Assembly (NCBI RefSeq): GCF_027474405.1
Contig: NZ_CP114871.1
Span: forward strand, 1,373,001 to 1,437,000
Direction of reading: 5' to 3'
DNA: 64,000 bases
Source of the DNA: Caulobacter sp. NIBR2454
Lineage (GTDB): Bacteria; Pseudomonadota; Alphaproteobacteria; Caulobacterales; Caulobacteraceae
Shown here: piece after piece, positions 16,554 through 24,861 of the stretch
Position numbering within the stretch: position 1 is the stretch's first letter
Layout: each line of letters opens with the position of its first letter
Translations under genes and position numbers: made by a program
The notes under the pieces: generated by a model
The model's database searches: none
The model's input: the letters and a program-made list of their open reading frames with translations, nothing else
Told to the model about the DNA's origin: nothing

Positions 16554-17524
16554 AGACCCTTCGCTCCATCCAGGCCCTGCGAGGGCTGGCGGCTCTTTCC
16601 GTGGCCGCCTTCCACGCGGCGCAATGGAGCCGGCTGGATTTTGAGATCGGCGCGGCGGGGGTCGACGTCTTCTTCGTCATCAGCGGCTTCATCATGGAGG
16701 CCATGGCGGCGGAACGACGGCTTGAGCCCGCCCCCTTCATCCTGCGGCGCGCCACCCGGGTCGTTCCGCTCTACTGGACGCTGACCCTCTTCGCCTTCGC
16801 CATCGCCTACTTTTGGCGGGGCGCGATTCCCCGGATCATTCCGGACTGGGGGCATCTGGGCCTATCCCTGGCCTTCATTCCGCACCTGGATCCGGACGGC
16901 TGGCCGTTCCCGCTGATCCCGCCCGGCTGGAGCCTGCATTACGAGGCGCTGTTCTATCTGACCTTCGCCGTGGCCCTGGCGGTCGCGCCGAACACGCGGC
17001 TGAAGTTCGTGGCCACGACGCTGGCTGTGGTGTGCGTCTTAGGGGCGGCGTTCCCGCCGGCCTATCTGGTCCTGGCCAATCCGATGCTGTTGGAATTCGT
17101 CGCCGGCATGGCCCTGGCGCGCCTGTGGCGAGCCGGCGGCCTGCCGGGGCAGGGGGCCAGCATCGCTCTCATCGCCGCCGCTTTCGCCCTGTTGGCCTGG
17201 CAACATTTCGCTGTGTTCGTTCCCGGCAACTGGCGGCCGATCACCTGGGGCGTCCCCGCCTTGATGATCGTGGCCGGGGCGCTGGGGCTGGAGGGCTCGC
17301 GCCTGTTCCGCCCACAAATCCTCCAGAAGCTCGGCGACGCGTCCTATTCGATCTATCTCAGCCACATCCTGATCGCGCCCCTGGTCGCCAAGGCGATCTG
17401 GCCCGGCCTGCCGTGGCTGTTCATTCCCGCCATGCTGCTGGTCGCGGCCGGCGCCGGATGGTTGTGCCATCTATGGCTCGAACGCCCGCTCATCAGGCTG
17501 TCTCGCAAGCTCGCGAAAACCTGA
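16550..17524 (+). CDS. Acyltransferase 3 (OafA/YrhL-type) membrane protein
   Basis: A 324-residue multi-pass membrane acyltransferase. The start contains RSIQALRGLAALSVAAFHA with the conserved Arg and His, then GVDVFFVISGFIM and the FILRRATRVVPLYW segment; all are hallmarks of acyltransferase family 3, which O-acetylates surface sugars. About ten hydrophobic helices follow, with SYSIYLSHILIAP near the C-terminus. The GTG at 16550 overlaps the TGA of the preceding exporter gene. It probably modifies a cell-surface glycan such as LPS, but no polysaccharide genes adjoin it. Confidence 0.9.
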   Translation: MKTLRSIQALRGLAALSVAAFHAAQWSRLDFEIGAAGVDVFFVISGFIMEAMAAERRLEPAPFILRRATRVVPLYWTLTLFAFAIAYFWRGAIPRIIPDWGHLGLSLAFIPHLDPDGWPFPLIPPGWSLHYEALFYLTFAVALAVAPNTRLKFVATTLAVVCVLGAAFPPAYLVLANPMLLEFVAGMALARLWRAGGLPGQGASIALIAAAFALLAWQHFAVFVPGNWRPITWGVPALMIVAGALGLEGSRLFRPQILQKLGDASYSIYLSHILIAPLVAKAIWPGLPWLFIPAMLLVAAGAGWLCHLWLERPLIRLSRKLAKT

Positions 17525-17636
17525 CCGCTAAAACAGAAATGGTCCTATGGCCGTCTTAAGCCTTAGGCCGTAACTATCCGCGCCGCCGACAGGGCGGCGG
17601 GCTCGCAATGCGCCCGCCAATTGCGTATGTAGGCGA

Positions 17637-17650
17637 TGACAGCGTTGTCA
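17637..17650. promoter_or_regulatory. LacI-family operator upstream of zwf
   Basis: TGACAGCGTTGTCA, identical to operator 2 of the orphan promoter at 6682-6695 and one base from operator 1. It lies 16 bp before the zwf ATG, where a repressor would block transcription. Predicts sugar-responsive control of the Entner-Doudoroff operon. Confidence 0.75.
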
Positions 17651-17666
17651 TAAGAAGGAAGAGCGC

Positions 17667-19130
17667 ATGGCGCCGACGGGGAAGACGGAAACGGGCGGAG
17701 AAGTCTTGGTGCTGCTGGGCGGAGGCGGAGATCTCGCCCTGCGCATGCTGCTGCCCTCGCTCTATTTTCTGGAGGCCGACCGCCTCCTTCCCGAAGGTCT
17801 GCGCATTTTCGGCGTCGCCCGGCACGAGCTCGATCGCGACGGCTATCTGAAGCTGGTTCGCGAAAACCTGCTCAAGCGCGGCGGCAAGGATGACGCCGCC
17901 TGGCAGCGTCTGGTCGAGCGGCTGGACTATGTGGCCGGCGACCTGACCAAGCCGGAAGGGGCCAAGGCCCTGGCCGAGAAGATCGGCGAGCACGGCCAGC
18001 TGACCATCTTCTTCGCCCTTTCGCCCAGCCTTTACGCGCCCGTGTGCGCGGCCCTGCAAGGCGCCGGCCTGACCCACGAGAACACGCGCCTGGTGCTGGA
18101 AAAGCCCATCGGCCGCGATTTCGAGACCTCGCAGCAGATCAACGAGGCGGTGGGCAATGTCGTCACCGAGCGCCAGATCTTCCGCATCGACCACTATCTG
18201 GGCAAGGAGACCGTCCAGAACCTGATGGCCCTACGCTTCGCCAACGTGCTGTTCGAGCCGCTGTGGAACGCCCAGACCATCGACCACGTCCAGATCACGG
18301 TCGCCGAGACCGAAGGGGTGGGCGAGCGCTGGCCCTATTACGACGAGTACGGCGCCCTGCGCGACATGCTGCAGAACCACATGCTGCAGCTGCTGTGCCT
18401 GGTGGCCATGGAGCCGCCGTCGGGCCTGGACCCCGACTCCGTCCGCTCGGAGAAGGTGAAGGTCCTGCGGTCCTTGCGTCCGTTCACGGCCGAGAGCGCC
18501 GCCGCCCATTCGGTGCGCGGCCAGTACGTCAACGGCGTGGTCGAGGGCGCCGAGGTGACCGGCTATCTGGAGGAGGTCGGCAAGAAGACCGACACCGAGA
18601 CCTTCGTGGCCCTGAAGACCTATGTCGACAACTGGCGCTGGGCTGGCGTGCCGTTCTTCCTGCGCACCGGCAAGCGCCTGCCCGAGCGGCGCACCCAGAT
18701 CGTCATCCAGTTCAAGCGCGTGCCGCACTCGATCTTCGACGGAGCGGGGCGCGACGACCTGGTGTCCAACCGTCTGGTCATGGATCTGCAGCCCGATGAA
18801 GACATCAAGCTGCTGATGATGAACAAGCAGCCCGGCCTCGACGCCGAGGGCATGCGTCTGCAGGCCCTGCCGCTGTCGCTCAGCCTGGCCGCCGCTTTCG
18901 GGGGCCGCCGTCGCATCGCCTATGAGCGGCTGCTGCTGGACGTGTTCAAGGGCGACCGCACCCTGTTCGTCCGCCGTGACGAGGTAGAGCAGGCCTGGGC
19001 CTATGTGGACGGCGTCGCCGACGCCTGGGCCGCCGCCAAGGTCCAGCCCGAAAACTATCCCGCCGGGGCGTGGGGGCCGAAGTCGGCCGCCGCCCTGATC
19101 GCGCCGAAGGGCCGGGCCTGGAATGAGTAA
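17667..19130 (+). CDS. zwf: Glucose-6-phosphate 1-dehydrogenase
   Basis: Oxidises glucose 6-phosphate to 6-phosphogluconolactone with NAD(P)+, the first step of the Entner-Doudoroff and oxidative pentose routes. The 487-residue protein has the nucleotide-binding loop LLGGGGDLALR (16-26; the usual GASGDLA is GGGGDLA here), EKPIGRDF at 145-152 and the active-site signature RIDHYLGKE at 173-181, with His176 and Lys180. GAAGGAAG precedes the ATG. The next gene, pgl, starts inside its last codons, so zwf heads the operon zwf-pgl-edd under the LacI-type operator at 17637. Confidence 0.97.
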   Translation: MAPTGKTETGGEVLVLLGGGGDLALRMLLPSLYFLEADRLLPEGLRIFGVARHELDRDGYLKLVRENLLKRGGKDDAAWQRLVERLDYVAGDLTKPEGAKALAEKIGEHGQLTIFFALSPSLYAPVCAALQGAGLTHENTRLVLEKPIGRDFETSQQINEAVGNVVTERQIFRIDHYLGKETVQNLMALRFANVLFEPLWNAQTIDHVQITVAETEGVGERWPYYDEYGALRDMLQNHMLQLLCLVAMEPPSGLDPDSVRSEKVKVLRSLRPFTAESAAAHSVRGQYVNGVVEGAEVTGYLEEVGKKTDTETFVALKTYVDNWRWAGVPFFLRTGKRLPERRTQIVIQFKRVPHSIFDGAGRDDLVSNRLVMDLQPDEDIKLLMMNKQPGLDAEGMRLQALPLSLSLAAAFGGRRRIAYERLLLDVFKGDRTLFVRRDEVEQAWAYVDGVADAWAAAKVQPENYPAGAWGPKSAAALIAPKGRAWNE

Positions 19131-19818
19131 GGTCGTCATCGAGACCTTCGACAGCCGCGACGCGGCCTATGACGCCGCCGCCGAGGCGGTGGCCGAAGCG
19201 TTGCGCGCCGGCTTGCGGACCAAGGGCTACGCCAGCCTGGCCGGGGCGGGGGGCTCCACCCCGGCGCCCGTCTATGAGCGCCTCTCGGCCATGCCGCTGG
19301 CCTGGGATCAGGTGACCGCCGCCCTCGTGGACGAACGCTTCGTTCCCAACACCGCCCCCGACAGCAATGAAAAGCTGCTGCGCGAGCATCTGCTGAAGGA
19401 CCAGGCCGCCAAGGCCCGCTTCACGCCCATGTATTCCGACGGCGCGCCCAGCGAGGCCGCCGCCGTGGCGTCCAAGACCCACGCCAAGCTTCTGCCCCTG
19501 GACGCGGTCCTGCTGGGCATGGGCGAGGACGGGCATTTCGCCTCCCTATTCCCGGACAACCCGGCCCTGGAGGAGGGGCTGGACCTGTCGTCGCGCAAGG
19601 TGGTGATCGCCGCCCCGGCCGGCGAGCCAGCCCCGCCCCAGACGCGCCTGACCTTCACCCTGGCCGCCCTGGCCCAGAGCCGTAGTTTGGTCCTGCTGGT
19701 CACTGGCGCGGCCAAGAAGGCGGTGGTCGAGGCGGCCCTCGACGATCCCGCGCGTTATCCGATCGGCGCTGTATTCGCCCAGACCAAAGCCCCTGTCCGC
19801 GTCCTCTGGGCCGCGTGA
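19123..19818 (+). CDS. pgl: 6-phosphogluconolactonase (DevB type)
   Basis: Hydrolyses 6-phosphogluconolactone to 6-phosphogluconate. The 231-residue protein shows the sugar-isomerase-like core: [42 protein letters not shown] (in part), and the family signature [15 protein letters not shown] near residue 128. Its ATG overlaps the end of zwf by 8 nt, and edd follows 8 nt after its stop. Normal length. Confidence 0.95.
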   Translation: MSKVVIETFDSRDAAYDAAAEAVAEALRAGLRTKGYASLAGAGGSTPAPVYERLSAMPLAWDQVTAALVDERFVPNTAPDSNEKLLREHLLKDQAAKARFTPMYSDGAPSEAAAVASKTHAKLLPLDAVLLGMGEDGHFASLFPDNPALEEGLDLSSRKVVIAAPAGEPAPPQTRLTFTLAALAQSRSLVLLVTGAAKKAVVEAALDDPARYPIGAVFAQTKAPVRVLWAA

Positions 19819-19826
19819 GGAACCCG

Positions 19827-21644
19827 ATGTCCGCTCCCCTGAACAAGACCGTCGCCGAAGTCACCGCCCGCATCGTCGAGCGCAGCCGCCCAACCCGCAC
19901 CGCCTATCTGGCGCAGGTGGACGCCGCGGCGGCTTCCGGCCCCGGCCGCGCCAAGCTGTCCTGCGCCAACTGGGCCCACGCCTTCGCCGCCGAAGAGGTT
20001 CAGGACAAGCTGCGCGTCATGGACATGAACGCGCCCAACCTGGGCATCGTGTCCGCCTATAACGACATGCTCTCGGCCCACCAGCCGTTGAAGCGCTATC
20101 CCGACATCATCAAGGCCGCGGCCCGCGAAGTGGGCGCCACCGCCCAGTTCGCCGGCGGCGTTCCCGCCATGTGCGACGGCGTCACCCAGGGCCGTCCGGG
20201 CATGGAGCTGTCGCTGTTCTCGCGCGAGGTGATCGCCATGGCCACCGCCGTGGCCCTGACTCACGACGCCTTCGACGCGACCCTGGCGCTGGGCGTCTGC
20301 GACAAGATCGTACCGGGCCTGGTGATGGGGGTCCTGACCTTCGGCCACCTGCCGGCGATCTTCGTGCCCGCCGGTCCCATGACCTCTGGCCTGCCCAACA
20401 GCGAGAAGGCCCGTGTCCGCGCCCTCTACGCCGAGGGCAAGGTCGGCCGCGACGAACTGCTGGCCGCCGAAAGCGCCAGCTACCACGGCCCCGGCACCTG
20501 CACCTTCTATGGCACGGCCAACTCCAACCAGATGCTGATGGAGTTGATGGGCCTGCACCTGCCGGGCAGCGCCTTCGTGCATCCCAACACGCCCCTGCGC
20601 GACGCCCTGGTGCGCGCCGCCGCCCACCGCGCCGCCGCCATCACCGGCAAGGGTAATGACTTCACGCCCAGCGGCCGGGTCATCGACGAAAAGGCCGTGG
20701 TCAACGGCGTCGTCGGCCTGATGGCCACCGGCGGCTCGACCAACCACGCCCTGCACCTGCCGGCCATGGCCCGCGCCGCCGGCATCCAGCTGGAGCTGGA
20801 GGACATGGACGAGCTGTCCCAGGTCGTGCCCCTGCTGGCCCGCGTCTATCCCAACGGCTCGGCCGACGTGAACCAGTTCCACGCCGCCGGCGGCATGGCC
20901 TTCGTCACCCGCGAGCTGCTGAAGGCCGGCCTGGCCCATGAGGACGTGCTGACCGTCGCCGGCCACGGCCTGTCGCGCCTGACCCATGAGCCGCACCTCG
21001 ATGGCGAGACCCTGGTCTGGAAGGAGGGGGCGCAAGAGACCCTCGATCCCGAAATCCTGCGACCTGTCAGCGATCCCTTCCAGCACGAGGGCGGCCTGCG
21101 CCTGCTGAAGGGCAAGCTCGGTCGCGGCGTGATCAAGACCAGCGCCGTTAAGCCCGAACATCGCACCGTCACCGCGCCCGCCGCCGTGTTCGAGACCCAG
21201 GAAGACTTCCTGTCGGCCTTCAAGCGCGGCGAGCTGGATCGCGACTTCATCGCCGTGGTCCGCTTCCAGGGCCCGGCCGCCAACGGCATGCCCGAGTTGC
21301 ACAGCCTGTCGCCGGCCCTGGGCGTCCTGCTGGATCGTGGGTTCAAGGTGGCCCTAGTCACCGACGGCCGCATGTCCGGCGCGTCCGGCAAGACGCCCGC
21401 CGCCATCCACGTGACCCCCGAAGCCGCCCATGGCGGCCCCCTGGCCTATGTGCAGGACGGGGACATGGTGCGGCTGGACGCCGACAATGGCGTCCTCGAC
21501 ATCCTGGTGGACGAGGCGGTGCTGCGCGCCCGCCCGGCGGCGGTGAAGCCGGCCGATCAGCACGGCTTTGGCCGGGAGCTGTTCGCCTGGATGCGCCGCG
21601 GCGCCGGCCCCGCCGACCAGGGCGCCAGCGTCTTTTACCGCTAG
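19827..21644 (+). CDS. edd: Phosphogluconate dehydratase
   Basis: Dehydrates 6-phosphogluconate to KDPG, the defining Entner-Doudoroff step, using a 4Fe-4S cluster. The 605-residue protein has the IlvD/Edd-family features: [31 protein letters not shown] with a cluster cysteine, [11 protein letters not shown] with a second, [16 protein letters not shown] with a third, and [18 protein letters not shown]. The ATG at 19827 follows AGGA by seven bases; an upstream in-frame GTG is less likely. In C. crescentus the operon continues with glk; here the next gene is an unrelated convergent regulator. The KDPG aldolase gene eda is also not in the window. Confidence 0.97.
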   Translation: MSAPLNKTVAEVTARIVERSRPTRTAYLAQVDAAAASGPGRAKLSCANWAHAFAAEEVQDKLRVMDMNAPNLGIVSAYNDMLSAHQPLKRYPDIIKAAAREVGATAQFAGGVPAMCDGVTQGRPGMELSLFSREVIAMATAVALTHDAFDATLALGVCDKIVPGLVMGVLTFGHLPAIFVPAGPMTSGLPNSEKARVRALYAEGKVGRDELLAAESASYHGPGTCTFYGTANSNQMLMELMGLHLPGSAFVHPNTPLRDALVRAAAHRAAAITGKGNDFTPSGRVIDEKAVVNGVVGLMATGGSTNHALHLPAMARAAGIQLELEDMDELSQVVPLLARVYPNGSADVNQFHAAGGMAFVTRELLKAGLAHEDVLTVAGHGLSRLTHEPHLDGETLVWKEGAQETLDPEILRPVSDPFQHEGGLRLLKGKLGRGVIKTSAVKPEHRTVTAPAAVFETQEDFLSAFKRGELDRDFIAVVRFQGPAANGMPELHSLSPALGVLLDRGFKVALVTDGRMSGASGKTPAAIHVTPEAAHGGPLAYVQDGDMVRLDADNGVLDILVDEAVLRARPAAVKPADQHGFGRELFAWMRRGAGPADQGASVFYR

Positions 21645-21652
21645 CTCCTTAG

Positions 21653-21741
21653 CGTCTTGCCCCGGCTTGTCCGGGGCATCCATGCCGTAGCGGCGCCGCT
21701 AGGCACAGGCATGGATCGCCCGAACAAGTCGGGCGAAGACG
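21653..21741. repeat. Palindromic intergenic repeat, family C
   Basis: An 89-nt imperfect palindrome with arms of about 34 nt (CGTCTTGCCCCGGCTTGTCC... against ...GACAAGTCGGGCGAAGACG-like sequence) and a central perfect palindrome TAGCGGCGCCGCTA. It sits between the convergent ends of edd and the Crp/Fnr regulator and could act as a bidirectional terminator. Confidence 0.75.
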
Positions 21742-21750
21742 ATGTGAGAG

Positions 21751-22446
21751 CTACTCGAACGAGATCGGCAGCAGTTTCTCGTACAAACGCCGCGCCGCGC
21801 CGTAACATTCGCAGGTCATGGCCTCCAGGCCCTGGCGGTCGAGGATGTCGACCACGCCCCGCCGATAGCGGATCAGGCCCTTGGCCTGCAGAGCGCCGGC
21901 CACCGCGGTGACCGTCGTGCGCTGCACGCCCAGCATGTCGGCCAGGAATTCCTGGGTCAGGCTGACAGTGTCGACGTCGATCCGGTCGTGGCACGTCAGC
22001 AGCCAGCGGCAGAACCGCGCCTCGACCGAATGCAGGGCGTTACAGGCCACCGACTGTATGGCGTGACCGAACAGGGCGTCCGAATGCTTGTGGATCAGGG
22101 TCTGCAGCGTGGGGCTTCGCCTGACGATGTCCTGGAACTGCGAGGCGCTGATCCGCGCCGCCGAGCCCGGCACCTGGACGATGGCGCGCGACAGGGAAAT
22201 GCGCGGGGTGAACGCGGTGCCGAGGCCCAGGCCGCCTTCGCGACCGATAGTCGAGGATTCGATGGCCGCGCCATTCTCCATAAGCGTCATCAAGGAAATG
22301 ACGCAGTCGTGAGGAAAATAGACGGTGTCTACCCGTTCGCCCGGATCATAGAGCAAGCGGCCTTTCTCGAACTCGACCTGAGTGAGGTTGGCGGATACCA
22401 GGCTGTAGTCGTCCGGGGGTAGGGATGCTAGAAATCTGTTCTTCAC
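21751..22446 (-). CDS. Crp/Fnr-family transcriptional regulator
   Basis: A 231-residue regulator with an N-terminal cyclic-nucleotide-binding-like beta roll (LLYDPGERVDTVYFPHDCVISL) and a C-terminal winged helix (SLTQEFLADMLGVQRTTVTAVAGALQAKGLIRYRRG, key residues RTTVT in the recognition helix). It lacks the cysteine cluster of Fnr. It belongs to the large alphaproteobacterial group in which the recognition helix reads VQRTTVT. The GTG at 22446 was chosen: AGGAAA precedes it by about ten bases, and upstream residues do not look conserved. It faces edd across a palindromic repeat. Target genes unknown. Confidence 0.9.
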   Translation of the reverse strand: MKNRFLASLPPDDYSLVSANLTQVEFEKGRLLYDPGERVDTVYFPHDCVISLMTLMENGAAIESSTIGREGGLGLGTAFTPRISLSRAIVQVPGSAARISASQFQDIVRRSPTLQTLIHKHSDALFGHAIQSVACNALHSVEARFCRWLLTCHDRIDVDTVSLTQEFLADMLGVQRTTVTAVAGALQAKGLIRYRRGVVDILDRQGLEAMTCECYGAARRLYEKLLPISFE

Positions 22447-22761
22447 CGGACGGCGGTTTCCTTGAGCTTTGCCAGGAATCAGAACGCGACCCCACGGCGA
22501 GGGTTGCAAGCTATAGGTTCGGAAAATCCGGCGCCGTCAGGTAGCCGACACAATGCAGATCGCAGCCTGAGAAAAAGACTGCCTGTGTATGTCTGGCCGA
22601 GGCGAAATCTATATTTTCAGCAAGTATTGGTTGCTCGCGGCGCCTGCGCAATATTCAGTGTCCAGGACGTCGCGCTGGATTTCAATGGCCCAAAATATAC
22701 AGGGAGCCGAAGCTCCCTGTATCTTGCCTGATCTAGAAAGGTGTCGTGCGTCGTTTGCCGA
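22447..22761. other. 315-nt intergenic region
   Basis: No gene seen. It holds the Crp/Fnr gene promoter and, near its right end, the terminator of the SDR gene (22697-22722). Local base composition is somewhat more AT-rich than the flanks. Confidence 0.5.
22697..22722 (-). terminator. UUCG-tetraloop terminator of the SDR gene
   Basis: An 11-bp perfect stem, ATACAGGGAGC/GCTCCCTGTAT, closed on the minus strand by TTCG, an unusually stable tetraloop, and followed there by ATTTTG. It lies 39 bp past the SDR stop codon. Confidence 0.8.
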
Positions 22762-23817
22762 CTAAGCTGGATCGGTAAGCAACTTTTGCTTCCGGCGACG
22801 CCCCAGGTGGTAGGCCGCGCCAATGCCGGCCAAGGCCGCCGCCGCGATCCCGGCCGTAGCCAGGGGACGCATCTGTGCCGCCGAGAACAGGCTGGTCTCC
22901 CTAACGTCCGGATAGTAGCTGCGTTCGCGCAGGTCATGCCCGGCATGGTGCAGGTTGTCGTCGTTCGAAGCCGGACGCCCAGACTTGTCCACCGACATCT
23001 GCGGCACGAACCGGGACAGCGCGCGCTCCACCGCGTGCGGCCAGGCGGTCCAGGCCAGGGTCTGCAACAGGCCGCCGCCGCCGACCGTCATCTCCCGCAC
23101 CGGATGCTCGGCCGCATAGAGAATGGCCTGCGCCACCAGCGGGGTCGCATAGACCGGGGCGGGGTTGCGCACCGCGTGCCCGGTGTAGTTGCGGGCATGA
23201 TCCTTATAGGGCGTGTCGATGGCGCTCGGCTTGATCTGGGTGATCGTGATGGGGGCCTTCTGCTCCATCAGCTCCATGCGCAGGGCGTTGGTGAAGCCCC
23301 GAACCGCATGCTTGGATGCCGAATAGGCGCCCTGGGTCGGGATCGCCAGGTCGCCCAGGACCGAGCCCACATTGATGATCGCGCCGCCGCCGACACGGTT
23401 TCGCAGGTGCTCCACCGCCGTCAGCGAGCCATGCACGACGCCCCAGTAGTTGGTGTCGAACAGCCGGCGCTGATCCTCCAGCGGAACGCGCGTGATGTCG
23501 CCAAAGATCGACACCCCGGCGTTGTTCACCCATGTGTCGAAGCCGCCGAACCGGTCGATGGCGTGTTTGGCGACTTTCTTGATCTGCTCGGCGTCGCCCA
23601 CGTCCGCCACGCACCAGCCGACCTCCGCGCCCTTGCCGCGCAGGTCCTGGCTCACATCCTTCAACGCGTCTTCATTGCGTGCGACCAGAAACAGCTTGGC
23701 CCCGCGCGCGGCCGCGGCCCGGGCGGTGGAGAGCCCGATGCCGGAGGTCGCCCCGGTGATGACGATGACCTGTTCGCTAAGCGGCTTGAGCTTCAGCTTT
23801 CCCCGATGCGCAGCCAT
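22762..23817 (-). CDS. SDR-family oxidoreductase with C-terminal membrane segment
   Basis: A 351-residue short-chain dehydrogenase. Rossmann motif TGATSGIG near residue 21, NNAG near 102, and the catalytic Ser with YSASK (Tyr-x-x-x-Lys) near 160. This is longer than a classical 250-residue SDR: the extra C-terminal 100 residues end in a hydrophobic segment (ATAGIAAAALAGIGAAYHLG) and a basic tail RRRKQK, suggesting membrane anchoring. It is followed 2 nt upstream in transcription order by the PNPOx-like gene, so the two form an operon. Substrate unknown. Confidence 0.9.
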   Translation of the reverse strand: MAAHRGKLKLKPLSEQVIVITGATSGIGLSTARAAAARGAKLFLVARNEDALKDVSQDLRGKGAEVGWCVADVGDAEQIKKVAKHAIDRFGGFDTWVNNAGVSIFGDITRVPLEDQRRLFDTNYWGVVHGSLTAVEHLRNRVGGGAIINVGSVLGDLAIPTQGAYSASKHAVRGFTNALRMELMEQKAPITITQIKPSAIDTPYKDHARNYTGHAVRNPAPVYATPLVAQAILYAAEHPVREMTVGGGGLLQTLAWTAWPHAVERALSRFVPQMSVDKSGRPASNDDNLHHAGHDLRERSYYPDVRETSLFSAAQMRPLATAGIAAAALAGIGAAYHLGRRRKQKLLTDPA

Positions 23818-23818
23818 G

Positions 23819-24319
23819 TCAGTGCAGATCGATGTTGGCGCGGCCGCCCATGTCGGGCTGGGTCTTGGTGGCGTTGGCCTTGGCCACCTCCCAGAGGAAC
23901 TTCACCGGGCCGCCCTTGGAAATCCAGATCGCGGCGTCCTCGGCGTCCAGGCAAAGCAGCGTCAGTCGCGCGTCGTCCTTGCCGTCCGGATACCAGGCGG
24001 CGACGATCGGGTTCCAGTACTTGTCGATCCGCGCGCGATCATGCTGCTGGATCAACTGGCCTCCTATGCAGGCCTGGAAATCACCGTCCTTGGACTGGAT
24101 GGTGAACATGGCCATCTTGCCGTTCTCCACGGCCCGCGCCAGGTCCGTGTCCTTCAGGGTGAAGAACCAGATCTTGCCGGTCTCGGGTTCGCCATAGGCG
24201 GTCATCGGCTGGAAGTGCTGGTCGGAATTGGACAGCCCCAGCATGCCGAAACGGGCGTCGTCGATCTCCTTCCAGAGGCGCTTTTCGACGGCCGCCTTGT
24301 CGTTCACGTCGGTGGACAT
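23819..24319 (-). CDS. Pyridoxamine 5'-phosphate oxidase-like (general stress) protein
   Basis: A 166-residue flavin-binding split-barrel protein of the general-stress-protein-26 group. Visible pattern: FGMLGLSNSDQHFQPMTAYGEPETGKIWFFT (in part: M, QPM, WFFT are typical), a central MAMFTIQSKDG, and KYWNPIVAAWYPDGKDDARLTLL with the WYPDG signature of this subgroup. The ATG follows GGAGA. The SDR gene starts 1 nt after its stop. Role in stress response or flavin reduction is inferred from the family. Confidence 0.9.
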   Translation of the reverse strand: MSTDVNDKAAVEKRLWKEIDDARFGMLGLSNSDQHFQPMTAYGEPETGKIWFFTLKDTDLARAVENGKMAMFTIQSKDGDFQACIGGQLIQQHDRARIDKYWNPIVAAWYPDGKDDARLTLLCLDAEDAAIWISKGGPVKFLWEVAKANATKTQPDMGGRANIDLH

Positions 24320-24382
24320 GGAGATTCTCCTGCAAAGTTTGGGTGCAGAAAGAACCGCTGGCGGCCTGTGCGGTTCCTGGCC

Positions 24383-24784
24383 TTAGAAGGGGCCGTGCTT
24401 GCCCACGCTCTCGAACCGGGCGTCCTCGGCCTTGTGATAGAACTGCGAAGCGATCAGCCACGCTTTCACTGGCCTCAGCGTGCCCAGGCACCCGACCAGG
24501 AACAGGGGCAGGGTGAAGACGAAGTGGAACCAGATCGGTGGGTGGTAGGCGATCTCAATCCAGGCGAACAGGGCCATGATCGCGCAGCCGATCCCGGTCA
24601 TCACGAAAAAGGCCGGGCCGTCAGCGGGGTCCGCGAACGCGTAGCTCAGGCCGCAGACATCGCACGCCGGCGCCACCTTCAGAAACCCGTCGTACAGCTT
24701 GCCCTCGCCGCAGCGTGGGCACTTGCAGCGCAGGCCGCTGATGATGGGGGCCGGCGGCGTATGGACGTCGTTCGGGTTCGACAT
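24383..24784 (-). CDS. DUF983 zinc-ribbon membrane protein
   Basis: A 133-residue protein with an N-terminal two-CxxC zinc ribbon (CKCPRCGEGKLYDGFL, then CDVCGLSY) followed by two membrane helices (FFVMTGIGCAIMALFAWI and FHFVFTLPLFLVGCLGTL). This is the DUF983 pattern; its function is not established. The ATG at 24784 was preferred because upstream residues in the frame lie inside the operator-like region of the divergent MocR gene. Confidence 0.9.
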   Translation of the reverse strand: MSNPNDVHTPPAPIISGLRCKCPRCGEGKLYDGFLKVAPACDVCGLSYAFADPADGPAFFVMTGIGCAIMALFAWIEIAYHPPIWFHFVFTLPLFLVGCLGTLRPVKAWLIASQFYHKAEDARFESVGKHGPF

Positions 24785-24813
24785 GGTCTTGGCTCGCCTA
24801 CAATCCTGCGGTA

Positions 24814-24841
24814 CATACATATAATTGCTTTGTAATGTATG
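24814..24841. promoter_or_regulatory. Inverted repeat between DUF983 and MocR genes
   Basis: CATACAT (24814-24820) and ATGTATG (24835-24841) form a perfect 7-bp inverted repeat around a 14-nt AT-rich spacer, 20 bp upstream of the MocR-type gene. A likely autoregulatory site for that GntR-family protein. Confidence 0.5.
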
Positions 24842-24861
24842 CATGAGAGATCGCCTTTGCA

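Noticed and set aside
22462..22731. Plus-strand 89-codon frame downstream of the Crp/Fnr gene
   Set aside because: No ribosome binding site or motif, and it crosses the SDR terminator.
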